Assembly: GCA_004556925.1 (NCBI GenBank)
Contig: SFFI01000013.1
Location: 13,517 to 77,516 of the forward strand
DNA: 64,000 nt
Reading direction: 5' to 3'
Source of the DNA: Clostridiales bacterium
Lineage (GTDB): Bacteria > Bacillota > Clostridia > Saccharofermentanales > DTU023
A program made the translations under genes and the position numbers. The notes beneath the pieces were generated by a model. It worked only from the letters and a program-made list of their open reading frames with translations, was not told the DNA's origin and did no database searches. This document shows positions 25,925 to 35,802 of this stretch, piece by piece (the stretch's first letter is position 1; every line of letters begins with the position of its first letter).

Positions 25925-28576
25925 CTAGTTCTGTTTAATCTGCTCCAATCTTTGCACGCTAGCGGCTAGGGCATCTTCGTTCGCTTGGAGTTTCGCTTTT
26001 TCTTTATCTACCACCGCAGCGGGAGCCTTAGAGGTAAAGTTGTCATTAGCCAGCATCTTTTTGCCTCGGCTAATTTCTCCCTGCAGACGTTCGATTTCCG
26101 CCTCCAGCTTACCTGCTTCCTCCTTGAGGTCTACCAGGTCTTCCAGGGCCAGATAGACTGTGCCCGGGCCAAAAGGTGCAGACACCGCATTAAGGGGCAA
26201 GTGGCTATCATCCTCAAAGGTCTTCACTTGGCCTACATTAGCCAGATGGGCCAGGATAGCCGGATTATCTTCAAAAATTTGACGCACTTGAGGGCTTTCG
26301 GCTACAACCATAATATTGAGTGACTTCTTGGGGCTTACTTGTTTGTCCGCACGAATATTACGGATGCCCCTGACGGCCTCACGCATGATGAAAATTTCTT
26401 CTGCATCTTCCGGGAAGTCTAAGCGGGCATCAAGTTGGGGCCAACTGGCACGGATAAGCTGGCCCTCTTCATGAATGAGGTGTTGGTAAATATCCTCAGT
26501 AAAATAGGGCATGAAGGGATGGAGGAGCTTAACGGCCAAGACGAGGACCTCGTTTAGGACATACTGGGCTACTAGGCGGCTTTTACCCCCCTGTCGCAGG
26601 CGGGGCTTGACCATCTCAATATACCAATCACAGAAGTCATCCCAGAGGAAGGCGTAGATATTGCCCACTGCATTGCCCAGCTCAAACTTCTCAAAGTTCA
26701 TATTGACATTCTTTAAGAGGGCCTGGGCCTGGTGCATAATCCAGCGGTCTTCCCGCTCTAAGTCCTCCAATTGGACGCTGGAGAAATCCATCTCGTCATC
26801 AAAGTTCATGACTGTGAAACGGAAGGCATTCCAAACTTTATTAATAAAGTTACGGGCGGCCTCAATCTTTTCAGTAGAAAAACGCTGGTCATTACCAGGA
26901 GAGGCTCCATTCACCAGGGTAAAGCGCAGAGCATCGGCCCCATATTGCGCAATCATCTCTAAGGGATCAATACCGTTACCCAGGGATTTAGACATCTTCC
27001 GTCCTTGGTTGTCGCGAACCAGACCATGGAAAGACACATACTTAAAGGGGATTTCACCTGTCTGGTGCAGGGAGGAGAAAATCATTCTGGCCACCCAGAA
27101 GAAAATAATGTCATAGCCTGTAACCAAAACATTCGTAGGGAAGAATTTATGGAGATCCGGCGTATCCTCTGGCCAGCCCAAGGTAGAGAAAGGCCAAAGT
27201 GCCGAAGAGAACCAGGTATCTAGGGTGTCAGGATCTTGGTCCAAATGCGTAGAACCACAGTGTTCACAGCATTCAGGGGTATGGTCACTCACAGTTATCT
27301 CTCCACACTCCTGACAGTACCAGGCAGGGATCCGGTGCCCCCACCAGAGCTGGCGGGAAATATTCCAGTCCCGCACATTCTCCATCCAGTTGTCATACAC
27401 CTTGGTAAAGCGCTCGGGAACAAATTGGATAGCCCCTGTTTTGACCGCTTCAATAGCGGGTTGCGCCAATTTTTCCATGGCCACAAACCACTGTTTAGAC
27501 AAGCGGGGCTCAATAATGGTATGGCAACGATAACAATGCCCTACTTGGTGAACCATAGCTTCGGTTTTAACAAGGAAGTCTCCAGCCTCCAAGTCTTGCA
27601 CGATCGCTTGACGTGCTTCTTCCCTGCTAAGTCCGGCATACTTACCACCCTCTGCGTTAATTCGGCCATCCTCTTCCATGACATTGATGATAGGCAGATT
27701 ATGCCGCCTGCCCACTTCGAAGTCATTGGGGTCATGGGCAGGGGTAATCTTAACCACACCCGTACCAAAGTCCCTTTCGACATAGGCATCCGCTACAATG
27801 GGAATTTCACGGTTCACCAGGGGTAGGATGACCGTTTTACCTACATAGGCCTTATAGCGTTCATCCTCCGGGTGAACCGCCAGCGCCGTATCACCCAGCA
27901 AGGTCTCTGGCCGCGTGGTGGCAATTTCTAAATAGCCAGAGCCATCACTTAAGGGATAGCGAATATGCCAGAAAGATCCCTGCTCTTCTTCGTGTTCTAC
28001 TTCTGCATCAGAAATGGAAGTTAAGCAATCGGGGCACCAGTTAATCAGGCGCTCACCACGATAGATGAGGCCTTCCCGGTACATATCCACAAAGACCTTG
28101 GTGACAGCCTGGGAAAGTCCCGCATCCATGGTAAAACGTTGCCGGGACCAATCACAGGACAGGCCCAAGCTCTTGGACTGCTCTACAATATGGTTACCAT
28201 AATTTTCCTTCCAATCCCAAGCGCGCTCCAAGAAAGCCTCTCGCCCAATATCTTCTTTAGACAGGCCTTCTTTCCGCATGGCTTCTACTATCTTCACTTC
28301 CGTCGCAATAGACGCATGGTCTGTTCCTGGCAGGTAGAGCGTTTCATAGCCCTGCATGCGCTTTTGGCGGATGAGCATATCCTGCAGGCCCAAGTCCAGG
28401 GCATGGCCAATATGTAGGTTGCCTGTAATATTGGGGGGTGGCATGACAATGCAAAAGGGCTCTTTGTCCGAGTGGGCATCTGCCCCAAAAGCGCCCTGGT
28501 CAAGCCAGGCCTGGTAAATGTGTTTTTCCCTTTCTTGGGGCACAAAGTGGGTCGGTACGCGGTCAATTCTCGCCAT
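25925..28576 (-). CDS. valS: valine-tRNA ligase
   Basis: Charges tRNA-Val. The class I signature HIGH is at residues 56-59 (PPPNITGNLHIGHAL), and KMSKS is in GRKMSKSLGNGIDPLE. The CP1 editing domain shows TTRPETLLGDTALAVHPED. A C-terminal coiled coil (LKEEAGKLEAEIERLQGE) grips the tRNA. The length of 883 residues is normal. GGAGG sits 7 bases before the ATG. Only 11 bases separate it from the upstream gene, so there is no room for a T-box leader and control must lie elsewhere in the operon. Confidence 0.98.
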   Translation of the reverse strand: MARIDRVPTHFVPQEREKHIYQAWLDQGAFGADAHSDKEPFCIVMPPPNITGNLHIGHALDLGLQDMLIRQKRMQGYETLYLPGTDHASIATEVKIVEAMRKEGLSKEDIGREAFLERAWDWKENYGNHIVEQSKSLGLSCDWSRQRFTMDAGLSQAVTKVFVDMYREGLIYRGERLINWCPDCLTSISDAEVEHEEEQGSFWHIRYPLSDGSGYLEIATTRPETLLGDTALAVHPEDERYKAYVGKTVILPLVNREIPIVADAYVERDFGTGVVKITPAHDPNDFEVGRRHNLPIINVMEEDGRINAEGGKYAGLSREEARQAIVQDLEAGDFLVKTEAMVHQVGHCYRCHTIIEPRLSKQWFVAMEKLAQPAIEAVKTGAIQFVPERFTKVYDNWMENVRDWNISRQLWWGHRIPAWYCQECGEITVSDHTPECCEHCGSTHLDQDPDTLDTWFSSALWPFSTLGWPEDTPDLHKFFPTNVLVTGYDIIFFWVARMIFSSLHQTGEIPFKYVSFHGLVRDNQGRKMSKSLGNGIDPLEMIAQYGADALRFTLVNGASPGNDQRFSTEKIEAARNFINKVWNAFRFTVMNFDDEMDFSSVQLEDLEREDRWIMHQAQALLKNVNMNFEKFELGNAVGNIYAFLWDDFCDWYIEMVKPRLRQGGKSRLVAQYVLNEVLVLAVKLLHPFMPYFTEDIYQHLIHEEGQLIRASWPQLDARLDFPEDAEEIFIMREAVRGIRNIRADKQVSPKKSLNIMVVAESPQVRQIFEDNPAILAHLANVGQVKTFEDDSHLPLNAVSAPFGPGTVYLALEDLVDLKEEAGKLEAEIERLQGEISRGKKMLANDNFTSKAPAAVVDKEKAKLQANEDALAASVQRLEQIKQN

Positions 28577-28587
28577 GTTATCTCCTC

Positions 28588-30723
28588 CTAGATCAGTTCC
28601 AGTCCCTGAAATTCGATTTGGTCTAAATAGATTGAGCCTTCTGCTTCCTTGTCTAGCAGGAGGAACTCGAGTTTGCGCAGGCGCATGAGGTCTACCGGGG
28701 CATCCTTAAGCTTAAAAACCAGGGTTTGCCAGGATAAGACATTCTTGATCTCCAAAGGCTCAGACACAGTCTCCCTGTTGTTCACGTCCTCCAGCAGTAA
28801 ACGCAGGGTCTTAATCCTGTGTTCTGTATTAAAAATTTGCAGATGCAGTTCAGACCACATATGCAGATCCAAGGGAGGATAGTCAGAAGCGTAATCCAGG
28901 ACTGGCCCAAAGCTCAGAGGCTTCTCATCTGCCTTGCTATAGCGAATTAAAATAGAGGCATTGCCCCTGCGTTTATTGTTGGCCTCCAGCTGGAAGCTGG
29001 CTCTGCCGGAGTAAAGCTTCCATAAGGGATAAATACCCGGCGTGGCCTTCCCCCCCATACGGGGGCTACGGGGGTCCGTAATAGGAAATTTGAACGCCTC
29101 CAGGCTATCACAGTAGGACCAGGGGCGTGGCTTTTCGGCCGGACGGTTCTCGCGGTCCAGGCGGAAAGGGACCAAGGGCATTCCGCTAGAGCCACAAAGG
29201 TTTGCTGCCGAGTTAAAATTCCAGAAAGCATAGGAGCAGGAGCGAGGATTCTTGACCTCATCATGCCAGACGATCACCCGCAACTGATAAAGCTCCTTGG
29301 CCTCAGCAAGAACATATTGGCCATCTTCGCCACAAATACTAAAACCCTTTAACTGCGTTTCTCCATTGCGGAGCCGGATCCCCTTGCCTGCGTTATCAAA
29401 GGTCAGGAGCAGCTTATTACCTACACTTTCCGCCCCGACACATTCTGGTGCAGAATCTGGCATATCAAATTGATAAGCCAGGCCTTGGGCCACCCGGGAC
29501 ATGCGACGGCCAATTTCAAACTTGGCGCGGGGGGTATTGGGACTATCATAGTAGCCTGATCCCTGCCGGAAGCTCAGGGGTAAATCATAGTTGGTAATCA
29601 TGCCCGCCTTAAGGGGGAGTCGCCGTCTGATAGCCGCCAAGGCTTCGTTAAAATAAGCCAAACGGGCGGGGTCTATATCCGAAGCCAGGCGGGGGGTCAT
29701 TTGGGAATAGATGAAGCTCAAGCCCGAGAGGGGGCTCTGAAATAACTCTTTAAAAACCTGGCAGAGGGCTGGCAGGGCCCGCATATAGTAATCAGGATAT
29801 TGCAGGTCTTCTTCCCCCTGATACCAAAGAATTCCCCGGAGGCTGAGGCTCGTATAGGGCGCCAACTTATGATTAAATAATGCCCCGGGTTGATTGTGCA
29901 GGGAAAAGGGCAGGTTTTGTGCAGCCTTATCCTTGTTGCCATAGTTTTGACTTTTGAGGTAGCGATCTGCCGCCTTTTCTTCCGGTGGCAAGGCATTCCA
30001 GTTGGACTTATCTCGATAGTGGCGGATCTCCCGTACGTGATTCTTAATGATGGCATCTGATTCAATCACCGCACGCGGCAGCCAGGAATGGATATAGGAA
30101 GCGGGGCAGGGTAAGGCAAAAACGGCCAGCGGGAGATTTAAGGCTTTTTGCAGGTCAATAGCAAATGCTACCGCAGTAGCACTCAGCTTTAATACAGCTG
30201 CCTGCTCCCCAGCCTGGTACCAGCGGCCACCAAAAATCCTGCCCACAGGATCATATGAATATTCCTTGCTACCAATACGCAAGCCATCTTCATTTTGGGT
30301 AAAGAACCGCAAGCCGGAATCGTTAGTCAAGCCCTTAATTAAAGGGGCGACGTCTGTGTGCTCTACCGCCATAGACATGTTGGAAGAGCCCGCAGCCAGC
30401 CAAACCTCGCCAAAGAGGATATCCTCAAATACCAAGCTCTCCCCTACAGCCTCCACGGTCAGGCGAAATCTATCGTAGGAGCCCTCGATCATGGGAAGTT
30501 TGAACTCAAAAAAGCCGTCTTCTTCCGCATAGTCTTTCTCTTGAAAAATGAGGCCGTATTCTGCTTCCAGGGAAGATAGGAGCCGGCCAGAGGGAAAACG
30601 TTCCAGGCTAATGGTAACTTGAGCAGAGGGGGCCGTATTCCCATATATGCGGGTTCTTACCTGCTGCTGTAAAACCATGTGGTCACCAAACCAGGCAGGC
30701 AGGCTAAGATTATTTTTAGACAT
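28588..30723 (-). CDS. sialate O-acetylesterase-like SGNH hydrolase
   Basis: Resembles the sialic acid 9-O-acetylesterase family (SASA, PF03629). An N-terminal beta domain (LPAWFGDHMVLQQQ, then VTISLERF) leads to block I with EVWLAAGSSNMSM, equivalent to the family GEVWLCSGQSNM. The nucleophile Ser114 is retained but Gln is replaced by Ser. LRGILWYQGEEDLQYPDYY is the characteristic second block. The last 170 residues form an additional beta domain (FNTEHRIKTLRLLLEDVNN). At 711 residues it is longer than the usual 480-650. No signal peptide is visible, so it may act in the cytoplasm. Substrate is unknown. It is inserted between a radical-SAM pair and valS. Confidence 0.75.
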   Translation of the reverse strand: MSKNNLSLPAWFGDHMVLQQQVRTRIYGNTAPSAQVTISLERFPSGRLLSSLEAEYGLIFQEKDYAEEDGFFEFKLPMIEGSYDRFRLTVEAVGESLVFEDILFGEVWLAAGSSNMSMAVEHTDVAPLIKGLTNDSGLRFFTQNEDGLRIGSKEYSYDPVGRIFGGRWYQAGEQAAVLKLSATAVAFAIDLQKALNLPLAVFALPCPASYIHSWLPRAVIESDAIIKNHVREIRHYRDKSNWNALPPEEKAADRYLKSQNYGNKDKAAQNLPFSLHNQPGALFNHKLAPYTSLSLRGILWYQGEEDLQYPDYYMRALPALCQVFKELFQSPLSGLSFIYSQMTPRLASDIDPARLAYFNEALAAIRRRLPLKAGMITNYDLPLSFRQGSGYYDSPNTPRAKFEIGRRMSRVAQGLAYQFDMPDSAPECVGAESVGNKLLLTFDNAGKGIRLRNGETQLKGFSICGEDGQYVLAEAKELYQLRVIVWHDEVKNPRSCSYAFWNFNSAANLCGSSGMPLVPFRLDRENRPAEKPRPWSYCDSLEAFKFPITDPRSPRMGGKATPGIYPLWKLYSGRASFQLEANNKRRGNASILIRYSKADEKPLSFGPVLDYASDYPPLDLHMWSELHLQIFNTEHRIKTLRLLLEDVNNRETVSEPLEIKNVLSWQTLVFKLKDAPVDLMRLRKLEFLLLDKEAEGSIYLDQIEFQGLELI

Positions 30724-30731
30724 CCTGAAGC

Positions 30732-31442
30732 TTATCCTTTCCCCGCGAACTCCAAATTATTATATAGGTCGCGGAAAGGGCCAGCAAGGTCACGGGGAAA
30801 GCCCTTCAGGTAAAGGGCTTCCCGGATAATCCGCGCCCCCCAGCAGGCAGGCGCAAGTTCTGGCTTAAACTCTGCTAAAGCTTTGAGCATCAAGTCTGGC
30901 CTAAGATTTTCCGAGGAGCCAGCCTTGCAGCAATACATAAAGCTATTCTCATCTATAACCTGCCACTGATAGAGATAGGAAAATAATTGCAGGCTCCGTT
31001 GCTTACCCTTGTGTTCTCTGATGATTTCTACGCTCTCAGGCTTCTGGGCCAGCTGGGCAAAAGTTTGGCCTAGCCCGGGGCCCTCCAAGCGATAGGCTGC
31101 GGCTTGCACCAAGGCCATGAGGGACTTTTGATGGTCGGGACTGACTCTAACCTCTACAATAGTCAAGCCCCGGGGAAGCTTTGCGTTCAGGTCCTGCATA
31201 ATGTCCTGAGGCAAGAGCTTTTCTGTCGTCTCTATCTCCAGAAGGTCGCGCCGGCATTCCACTCCCAGCCCCAAAGGCAGGGCAAAAACTAGGGAGGGAC
31301 GCGGATTATAACCCTGGCTCCAAACCAGAGGCAAGCCAGCCCGGCGGAGGGACCGCTCAAAAACCACCATGAGGTCCAAATGGCCAAGCCAGGCTAGGGT
31401 GCCTTCGCGGGCAAAGGTCAAGAGATAGGTATACTTATCCAT
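30732..31442 (-). CDS. TIGR03936 family radical SAM-associated protein (DUF2344)
   Basis: A 236-residue protein of the DUF2344/TIGR03936 family. The N-terminus has the typical TFAREGTLAWLGHLDLM, and FERSLRRAGLPLVWSQGYNP and RPSLVFALPLGLGVE follow. The biochemical role is unknown. It always accompanies, or is fused to, the TIGR03960 radical SAM protein. That is the case here, where its start overlaps the partner's end by 8 bases. The pair lies near rplU/rpmA or rng in many genomes, which hints at a ribosome or RNA role, but those genes are not in this window. Confidence 0.85.
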   Translation of the reverse strand: MDKYTYLLTFAREGTLAWLGHLDLMVVFERSLRRAGLPLVWSQGYNPRPSLVFALPLGLGVECRRDLLEIETTEKLLPQDIMQDLNAKLPRGLTIVEVRVSPDHQKSLMALVQAAAYRLEGPGLGQTFAQLAQKPESVEIIREHKGKQRSLQLFSYLYQWQVIDENSFMYCCKAGSSENLRPDLMLKALAEFKPELAPACWGARIIREALYLKGFPRDLAGPFRDLYNNLEFAGKG

Positions 31443-33312
31443 GCTGGGTTCTCACTTCACGGCAGATGCCGGTGGCAAACTGCTGTACGCCGCATAAGTT
31501 ACAGGCCTTCCGGCAAGACTTGGTCGTTTGGGCTTCCAGGGCCCGGTGTCTTTCACCCAGGAGGTAAGCCTTCTCCACGCCAGGGTCGATAAAGTCCCAG
31601 GGCAAGACCGCTTGCTCAGGGATGCTTGCACTCACCAGCTGGTCTAAGTCCAAGCCCACCTGGGCCATGGCCTGGGTCCAGCGCTCATAGGAAAAGTGTT
31701 GTCGCTCTCCTTCTAGCCAGGCACCGTCTTTATGGACCTTATAAAGCACCTGAGCCATGCGCCGGTCCCCCTTGGCCAGGGCTGCCTCAATCCGGGATGA
31801 CTCATAACCATGCCATTGATAGCTAATGGCCGGATGGCGCAGTTTCTCCTGCAGAATTTTCACCTTATGATCCATTTCTTCCAGAGATATTTGTCCTTCC
31901 CATTGGAAGGGAGTCCAGGGTTTAGGAATAAAGATCGCGGTGGAGACCGTAATATGTAAGCGACGTCTTTTTTGCTTGCGCCGACAAACGTCGGACCAGA
32001 TCTCTAAGAGCTTGTAACAAAGGTCTGCAATGCCCCCGACATCCTCATCCGTCTCCCCAGGCAGGCCTAGCATAAAATAGAGTTTGAGCCTTTCCCAACC
32101 CAAGTCAAAAGCATATTCTGCAGTCTCCATGAGGTCTGCCTCAAGAATATTCTTATTGATACGGTCCCGGGCTGTCTGGCTACCCGCCTCCGGCGCAAAA
32201 GTCAGGCCGGACTTGCGGTTGGTAGCCACTTGATCTAAGAGGTCCATGGACACAGAATCCAAACGCAGGGAAGGCAAAGAAAGATTCACGTGGTCTTCGC
32301 CATGCCGGTCTAAAATCTCCTGGCAGAGGGCATCTAAGTGGCTGTAATCCCCAGTGGATAGGGATAAAAGGCCTATTTCTTCGTAGCCCGAATGGGCCAG
32401 CATGTAATCAGCCTGAGCCAGCAAAGTGTCTAAAGTCCTCTCCCGAACAGGCCGGTAAATCATACCGGCCTGGCAAAAACGGCAGCCCGAAGCACAGCCC
32501 CGGTAGAGTTCCAGGAAAATTCGGTCATGGACAATTTCAATGTTGGGAACCAGAACATCAAGAGGGGTAAAGACTTGGTCTAAATTCTTGATCAAGCGTT
32601 TTTGAATGCGGGCAGGGACCTGGTCGGTCAAGGGTTGAAGCCTAAGAAAATGCCCTTTTTCATCGTATTCAGGCTGGTAAAGCGAGGGGACATAAATACC
32701 CGGAATTTGGCTGGCTTCCTGCAAAAGATGCTTTCTGGTCCAGCCTTGGGCTCTTGACCTGCGGTACAAGTCCATGAACTCTAGGAGGACTTCTTCGCCT
32801 TCGCCAATCATAATGACATCAAAGAAATCTGCCACAGGCTCGGAATTATAGACACAAGGGCCCCCTGCGACAAGCAAGGGATCTTGGTCCGTCCGGTCTT
32901 TCTGCCACAGGGGGATCCCCGCCAGGGCCAGCATATCAAGGACGGTTGAATAGGAAAGCTCGTATTGCAGGGTAAAGCCCACAATATCAAAGGCTGCAAG
33001 GGATCTTTGGCTTTCCACACTAAAGGGCGGCAGGTGAGACTGCCGCATATAGTCCCGCATATCTTCCATGGGGCAAAAGACCCGCTCACAGTAAACATCC
33101 TCCTGGGCATTCAGGAGGCCATAAATAATCCGCAAGGCTAGGTTAGACATGCCCACTTCGTAAATATCGGGAAAGCAAAAGGCAAAATGAATGAGGGGCT
33201 GACCATTGGGGCCACGCTCCCCCTTTTCTACCATGTTCCACTCCCCTCCCAAATATTGTGCAGGCTTTTGAACCTGGCGCAAGAGTTGGCGTGTGAGTTC
33301 AACATTTTTCAT
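31435..33312 (-). CDS. TIGR03960 family B12-binding-type radical SAM protein
   Basis: The cobalamin-binding-like N-terminal region (about residues 1-190) contains FCFPDIYEVGMSNLALRI. The radical SAM core has the CxxxCxxC cluster as LYRGCASGCRFCQAGM near residue 280. LSLPSLRLDSVS and LTFAPEAGSQTARDRINKN follow. A C-terminal cysteine group (SCRKACNLCGVQQ) could bind a second cluster. The length of 625 residues is usual for the family. It is translationally coupled to the DUF2344 partner. The substrate is unknown. An RNA or ribosomal target is an inference from genome context in other bacteria. Confidence 0.88.
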   Translation of the reverse strand: MKNVELTRQLLRQVQKPAQYLGGEWNMVEKGERGPNGQPLIHFAFCFPDIYEVGMSNLALRIIYGLLNAQEDVYCERVFCPMEDMRDYMRQSHLPPFSVESQRSLAAFDIVGFTLQYELSYSTVLDMLALAGIPLWQKDRTDQDPLLVAGGPCVYNSEPVADFFDVIMIGEGEEVLLEFMDLYRRSRAQGWTRKHLLQEASQIPGIYVPSLYQPEYDEKGHFLRLQPLTDQVPARIQKRLIKNLDQVFTPLDVLVPNIEIVHDRIFLELYRGCASGCRFCQAGMIYRPVRERTLDTLLAQADYMLAHSGYEEIGLLSLSTGDYSHLDALCQEILDRHGEDHVNLSLPSLRLDSVSMDLLDQVATNRKSGLTFAPEAGSQTARDRINKNILEADLMETAEYAFDLGWERLKLYFMLGLPGETDEDVGGIADLCYKLLEIWSDVCRRKQKRRRLHITVSTAIFIPKPWTPFQWEGQISLEEMDHKVKILQEKLRHPAISYQWHGYESSRIEAALAKGDRRMAQVLYKVHKDGAWLEGERQHFSYERWTQAMAQVGLDLDQLVSASIPEQAVLPWDFIDPGVEKAYLLGERHRALEAQTTKSCRKACNLCGVQQFATGICREVRTQHG

Positions 33313-33342
33313 AAATTTTTATTAAGTAAATTCCTGCCGAGT

Positions 33343-34692
33343 TTAGATACGGCCTTTTAATTGCTGCGCTAAGTCCTCCATGCCCGGCTTGCCCATGAGG
33401 GCGAACATATTTTTCTTATACGCTTCTACCCCCTCTTGGTCAAAGGGATTAATCGCATTCATATAACCGGAAACACCGCAGGCCGCCTCAAAGAAGAAAA
33501 TTAGCATCCCCAGATTTTCTTCATCCAAACGATCCAGCGTCAACTTGAGGTTAGGCACTCCACCATCCGCATGGGCCAAAGCCGTGGCTTCCAGCGCAAT
33601 ATTTTGAATCTCGGAAAACTTTTTTCCCGCTAAATAATTCAGCTGGTCCTTATCTTCTGGGTCCTGAGGGATTTCCAAATCCCGCCTGGGCTCGGCCACG
33701 GACAAGAAAGTCTCAAACAAAATGCGAGATCCGTCCTGGAGGAATTGCCCCAGGGAGTGTAAGTCTGTCGAATAAGAGACAGAAGCGGGATAGATCCCCC
33801 GTTGGTCCTTACCCTCACTTTCACCAAAGAGCTGTTTCCACCACTCACTGAAGCTTTTGAGCTCCTGGTCGAAAGAGGCTAAGACCTCTATGCGATAGCC
33901 CTTGCGGTAAAGGGCATTGCGGATCATGGCATAGCGAATAGCTGCTCCTTCTATATCTTCTTTCTCCAACTGCAGTTTATAATCTTGGGCACCCTGCATC
34001 ATCCGCCCAATATCCAGGCCTGCAGCAGCCATGGGCAGGAGGCCTACCGCTGTAAGCACCGAGTAGCGTCCGCCAATATTATCTGGAATAACAAAACTTT
34101 CGTAGCCCTTTTCGCTCGCGAGGGTTTTCAGTTTGCCTTTAGACTTATCGGTGGTGGCGTAGATCCGGTTGGCGGCCTCCTTTTCCCCATACTTTGCCTC
34201 CATGAACTGGCGCAGGAGGCGGAAGGCCAGGGCTGATTCCAGGGTACCGCCTGACTTGGAGACAATATTCAGTGAGAAGTCACGGTCTCCCAGATAATCC
34301 ATGACGTCCAGATAGTAGGCGGGAGAAAGGTTATTGCCCAAATAGAGAATCTCCGGCAGATGCTGGGCCTTCCGAGAGTCTACAGTTTCCATCAAGGGGC
34401 CCCTAGCTTCAATAAAAGCCTTGGCACCCAGGTAAGAGCCCCCGATACCGGCAACAATCAGGACTTCACTTTCCTCACGGATTTTGGAAGCGCATTCTAA
34501 AATCCAGTCAAACTCCTCACGATCGTAATTTATCGGTAGGTCAAACCAGCCTAAGAAATCTTGGCCAGGTCCTCCCCCATTTTTGATCAGGTCCCAAGCC
34601 GCTTGGGCTTGACCCTGCAGGTACTCTAATTCATGAGGGACTAAAAAATTTTGCAAGTGCTTGACATCAAGATCTAACACGTGTGCTTCCAC
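33343..34692 (-). CDS. pgi: glucose-6-phosphate isomerase
   Basis: Interconverts glucose-6-phosphate and fructose-6-phosphate in glycolysis. Visible family blocks are VAGIGGSYLGAKAFIEA, NIVSKSGGTLESALAFR, VIPDNIGGRYSVLTAVGLLP (two adjoining blocks), the catalytic region YSTDLHSLGQFLQDG and NPFDQEGVEAYKKNMFALMG. The length of 449 residues matches the short Gram-positive form. The start is a GTG. A second GTG four codons in is also possible, since neither has an ideal ribosome site. It precedes the TIGR03960 gene by 30 bases. Confidence 0.97.
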   Translation of the reverse strand: MEAHVLDLDVKHLQNFLVPHELEYLQGQAQAAWDLIKNGGGPGQDFLGWFDLPINYDREEFDWILECASKIREESEVLIVAGIGGSYLGAKAFIEARGPLMETVDSRKAQHLPEILYLGNNLSPAYYLDVMDYLGDRDFSLNIVSKSGGTLESALAFRLLRQFMEAKYGEKEAANRIYATTDKSKGKLKTLASEKGYESFVIPDNIGGRYSVLTAVGLLPMAAAGLDIGRMMQGAQDYKLQLEKEDIEGAAIRYAMIRNALYRKGYRIEVLASFDQELKSFSEWWKQLFGESEGKDQRGIYPASVSYSTDLHSLGQFLQDGSRILFETFLSVAEPRRDLEIPQDPEDKDQLNYLAGKKFSEIQNIALEATALAHADGGVPNLKLTLDRLDEENLGMLIFFFEAACGVSGYMNAINPFDQEGVEAYKKNMFALMGKPGMEDLAQQLKGRI

Positions 34693-34727
34693 CTTTCTAA
34701 GATGCTTACGCTCTCTTTTTATGAGGC

Positions 34728-35744
34728 TTAAGTCCTATGGTAACCTAATTCTTCCATGGTTATGAGGCCCTTTTCCACCGCTTCATCTCGGATGGCCGCA
34801 TAAAACTCGGCCTGGGCCTGGTGGTAGCGGCTATCCACAAACAAATAGAGGAAGGGCAATAAAACTGCGCTCAGGGTCAAAAGGAAGGGCGCCAAGATTA
34901 TGGGAAGTAAAAGCCAGGGGAGATAAGAAACTGCCAATAAGAGTAGGGCTCCCTTCTTACCCTGCATAAGCTTCTCACTCAGCTCCAAGGCTCTTTGTCC
35001 GCCTATTTGGGGATTATCGGCTAAAAACCAATCGGCTTGACTGTAGCTCAGCCGTTTAGAAATATAGAGGACAAGCGACAAAAAAAAGAGGGTCACCAGG
35101 ACAAAGCCCAAAAAGCCAAAATCTTGCCATTCTGTCTGAAAATAGATATCCGCCTGGTCTGGATTGCTATCGAAGAGATAATTGATGGTTAAATTCTGCT
35201 TCAATATCTGCCAATTCATATAGCCAACACCCAGAGTAAGGAGGTAAAGGGGTAACCCCCAGAGCCAGAGGCGAAAATTCTTGTAGAAGCAAGCTTTCAC
35301 TGTGGTTTGATAAGTGTCTTGCTTAAAAAAGGAAAAAAGCAAGCGGCTAGATGGGGTCGGCCTCAACCCATCAGTACTTGTGAGCTCTCGGTTGCGCGAA
35401 AACCAACGGCGGTAGCCCTCCCTGATGATGGCATCAAAGAAGATAAAAAGGAGCCAGCCCAGTAGCATAGATAATACCGAAGCCGCTACAAGCTTAGGCA
35501 CATTCTGTTCTAAGCTTTGGAGGATTTCCCCCTGTTTAGCCTGGTCGGAAAAACTTAAGTCCTGAATGAGCTGATCCAGGCTAGCCCAGTTTTCTCCCAT
35601 CACAATTCCGCTCAGCCAAGACCGCAGAGTCTTAACCAGTCCAACTGCAAAATTTAAAATGAGGGCCATACGCAAAGAGGGCCACAGAGTAGCCTTATGG
35701 ATGTTACGAGTACGCTCGAGTAATTCCTTATTGGTATAGCGCAT
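34728..35744 (-). CDS. DUF975 family integral membrane protein
   Basis: The N-terminus RYTNKELLERTRNIHKATLW is the cytoplasmic lead of DUF975 proteins. Five or six membrane helices are spread over the remaining residues. The conserved C-terminal block is LADNPQIGGQRALELSEKLM followed by a GKKGALLLLAVSYLPWLLL segment, equivalent to the family ADNP-ALKLSRELMKGHKW pattern. The function of the family is unknown. I start at the ATG at 35744 because AAGGAG lies 6 bases before it. An ATG at 35762 has no ribosome site. Confidence 0.75.
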   Translation of the reverse strand: MRYTNKELLERTRNIHKATLWPSLRMALILNFAVGLVKTLRSWLSGIVMGENWASLDQLIQDLSFSDQAKQGEILQSLEQNVPKLVAASVLSMLLGWLLFIFFDAIIREGYRRWFSRNRELTSTDGLRPTPSSRLLFSFFKQDTYQTTVKACFYKNFRLWLWGLPLYLLTLGVGYMNWQILKQNLTINYLFDSNPDQADIYFQTEWQDFGFLGFVLVTLFFLSLVLYISKRLSYSQADWFLADNPQIGGQRALELSEKLMQGKKGALLLLAVSYLPWLLLPIILAPFLLTLSAVLLPFLYLFVDSRYHQAQAEFYAAIRDEAVEKGLITMEELGYHRT

Positions 35745-35802
35745 AGGAGTCTCCTTGCTCATAAAAGTCTTTTAACCAGTATAACACTGACCGAAATAGG
35801 AC

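Noticed and set aside
28560..28590. A T-box leader before valS
   Set aside because: Only 11 bases separate valS from the upstream gene, and no T-box motif is seen.
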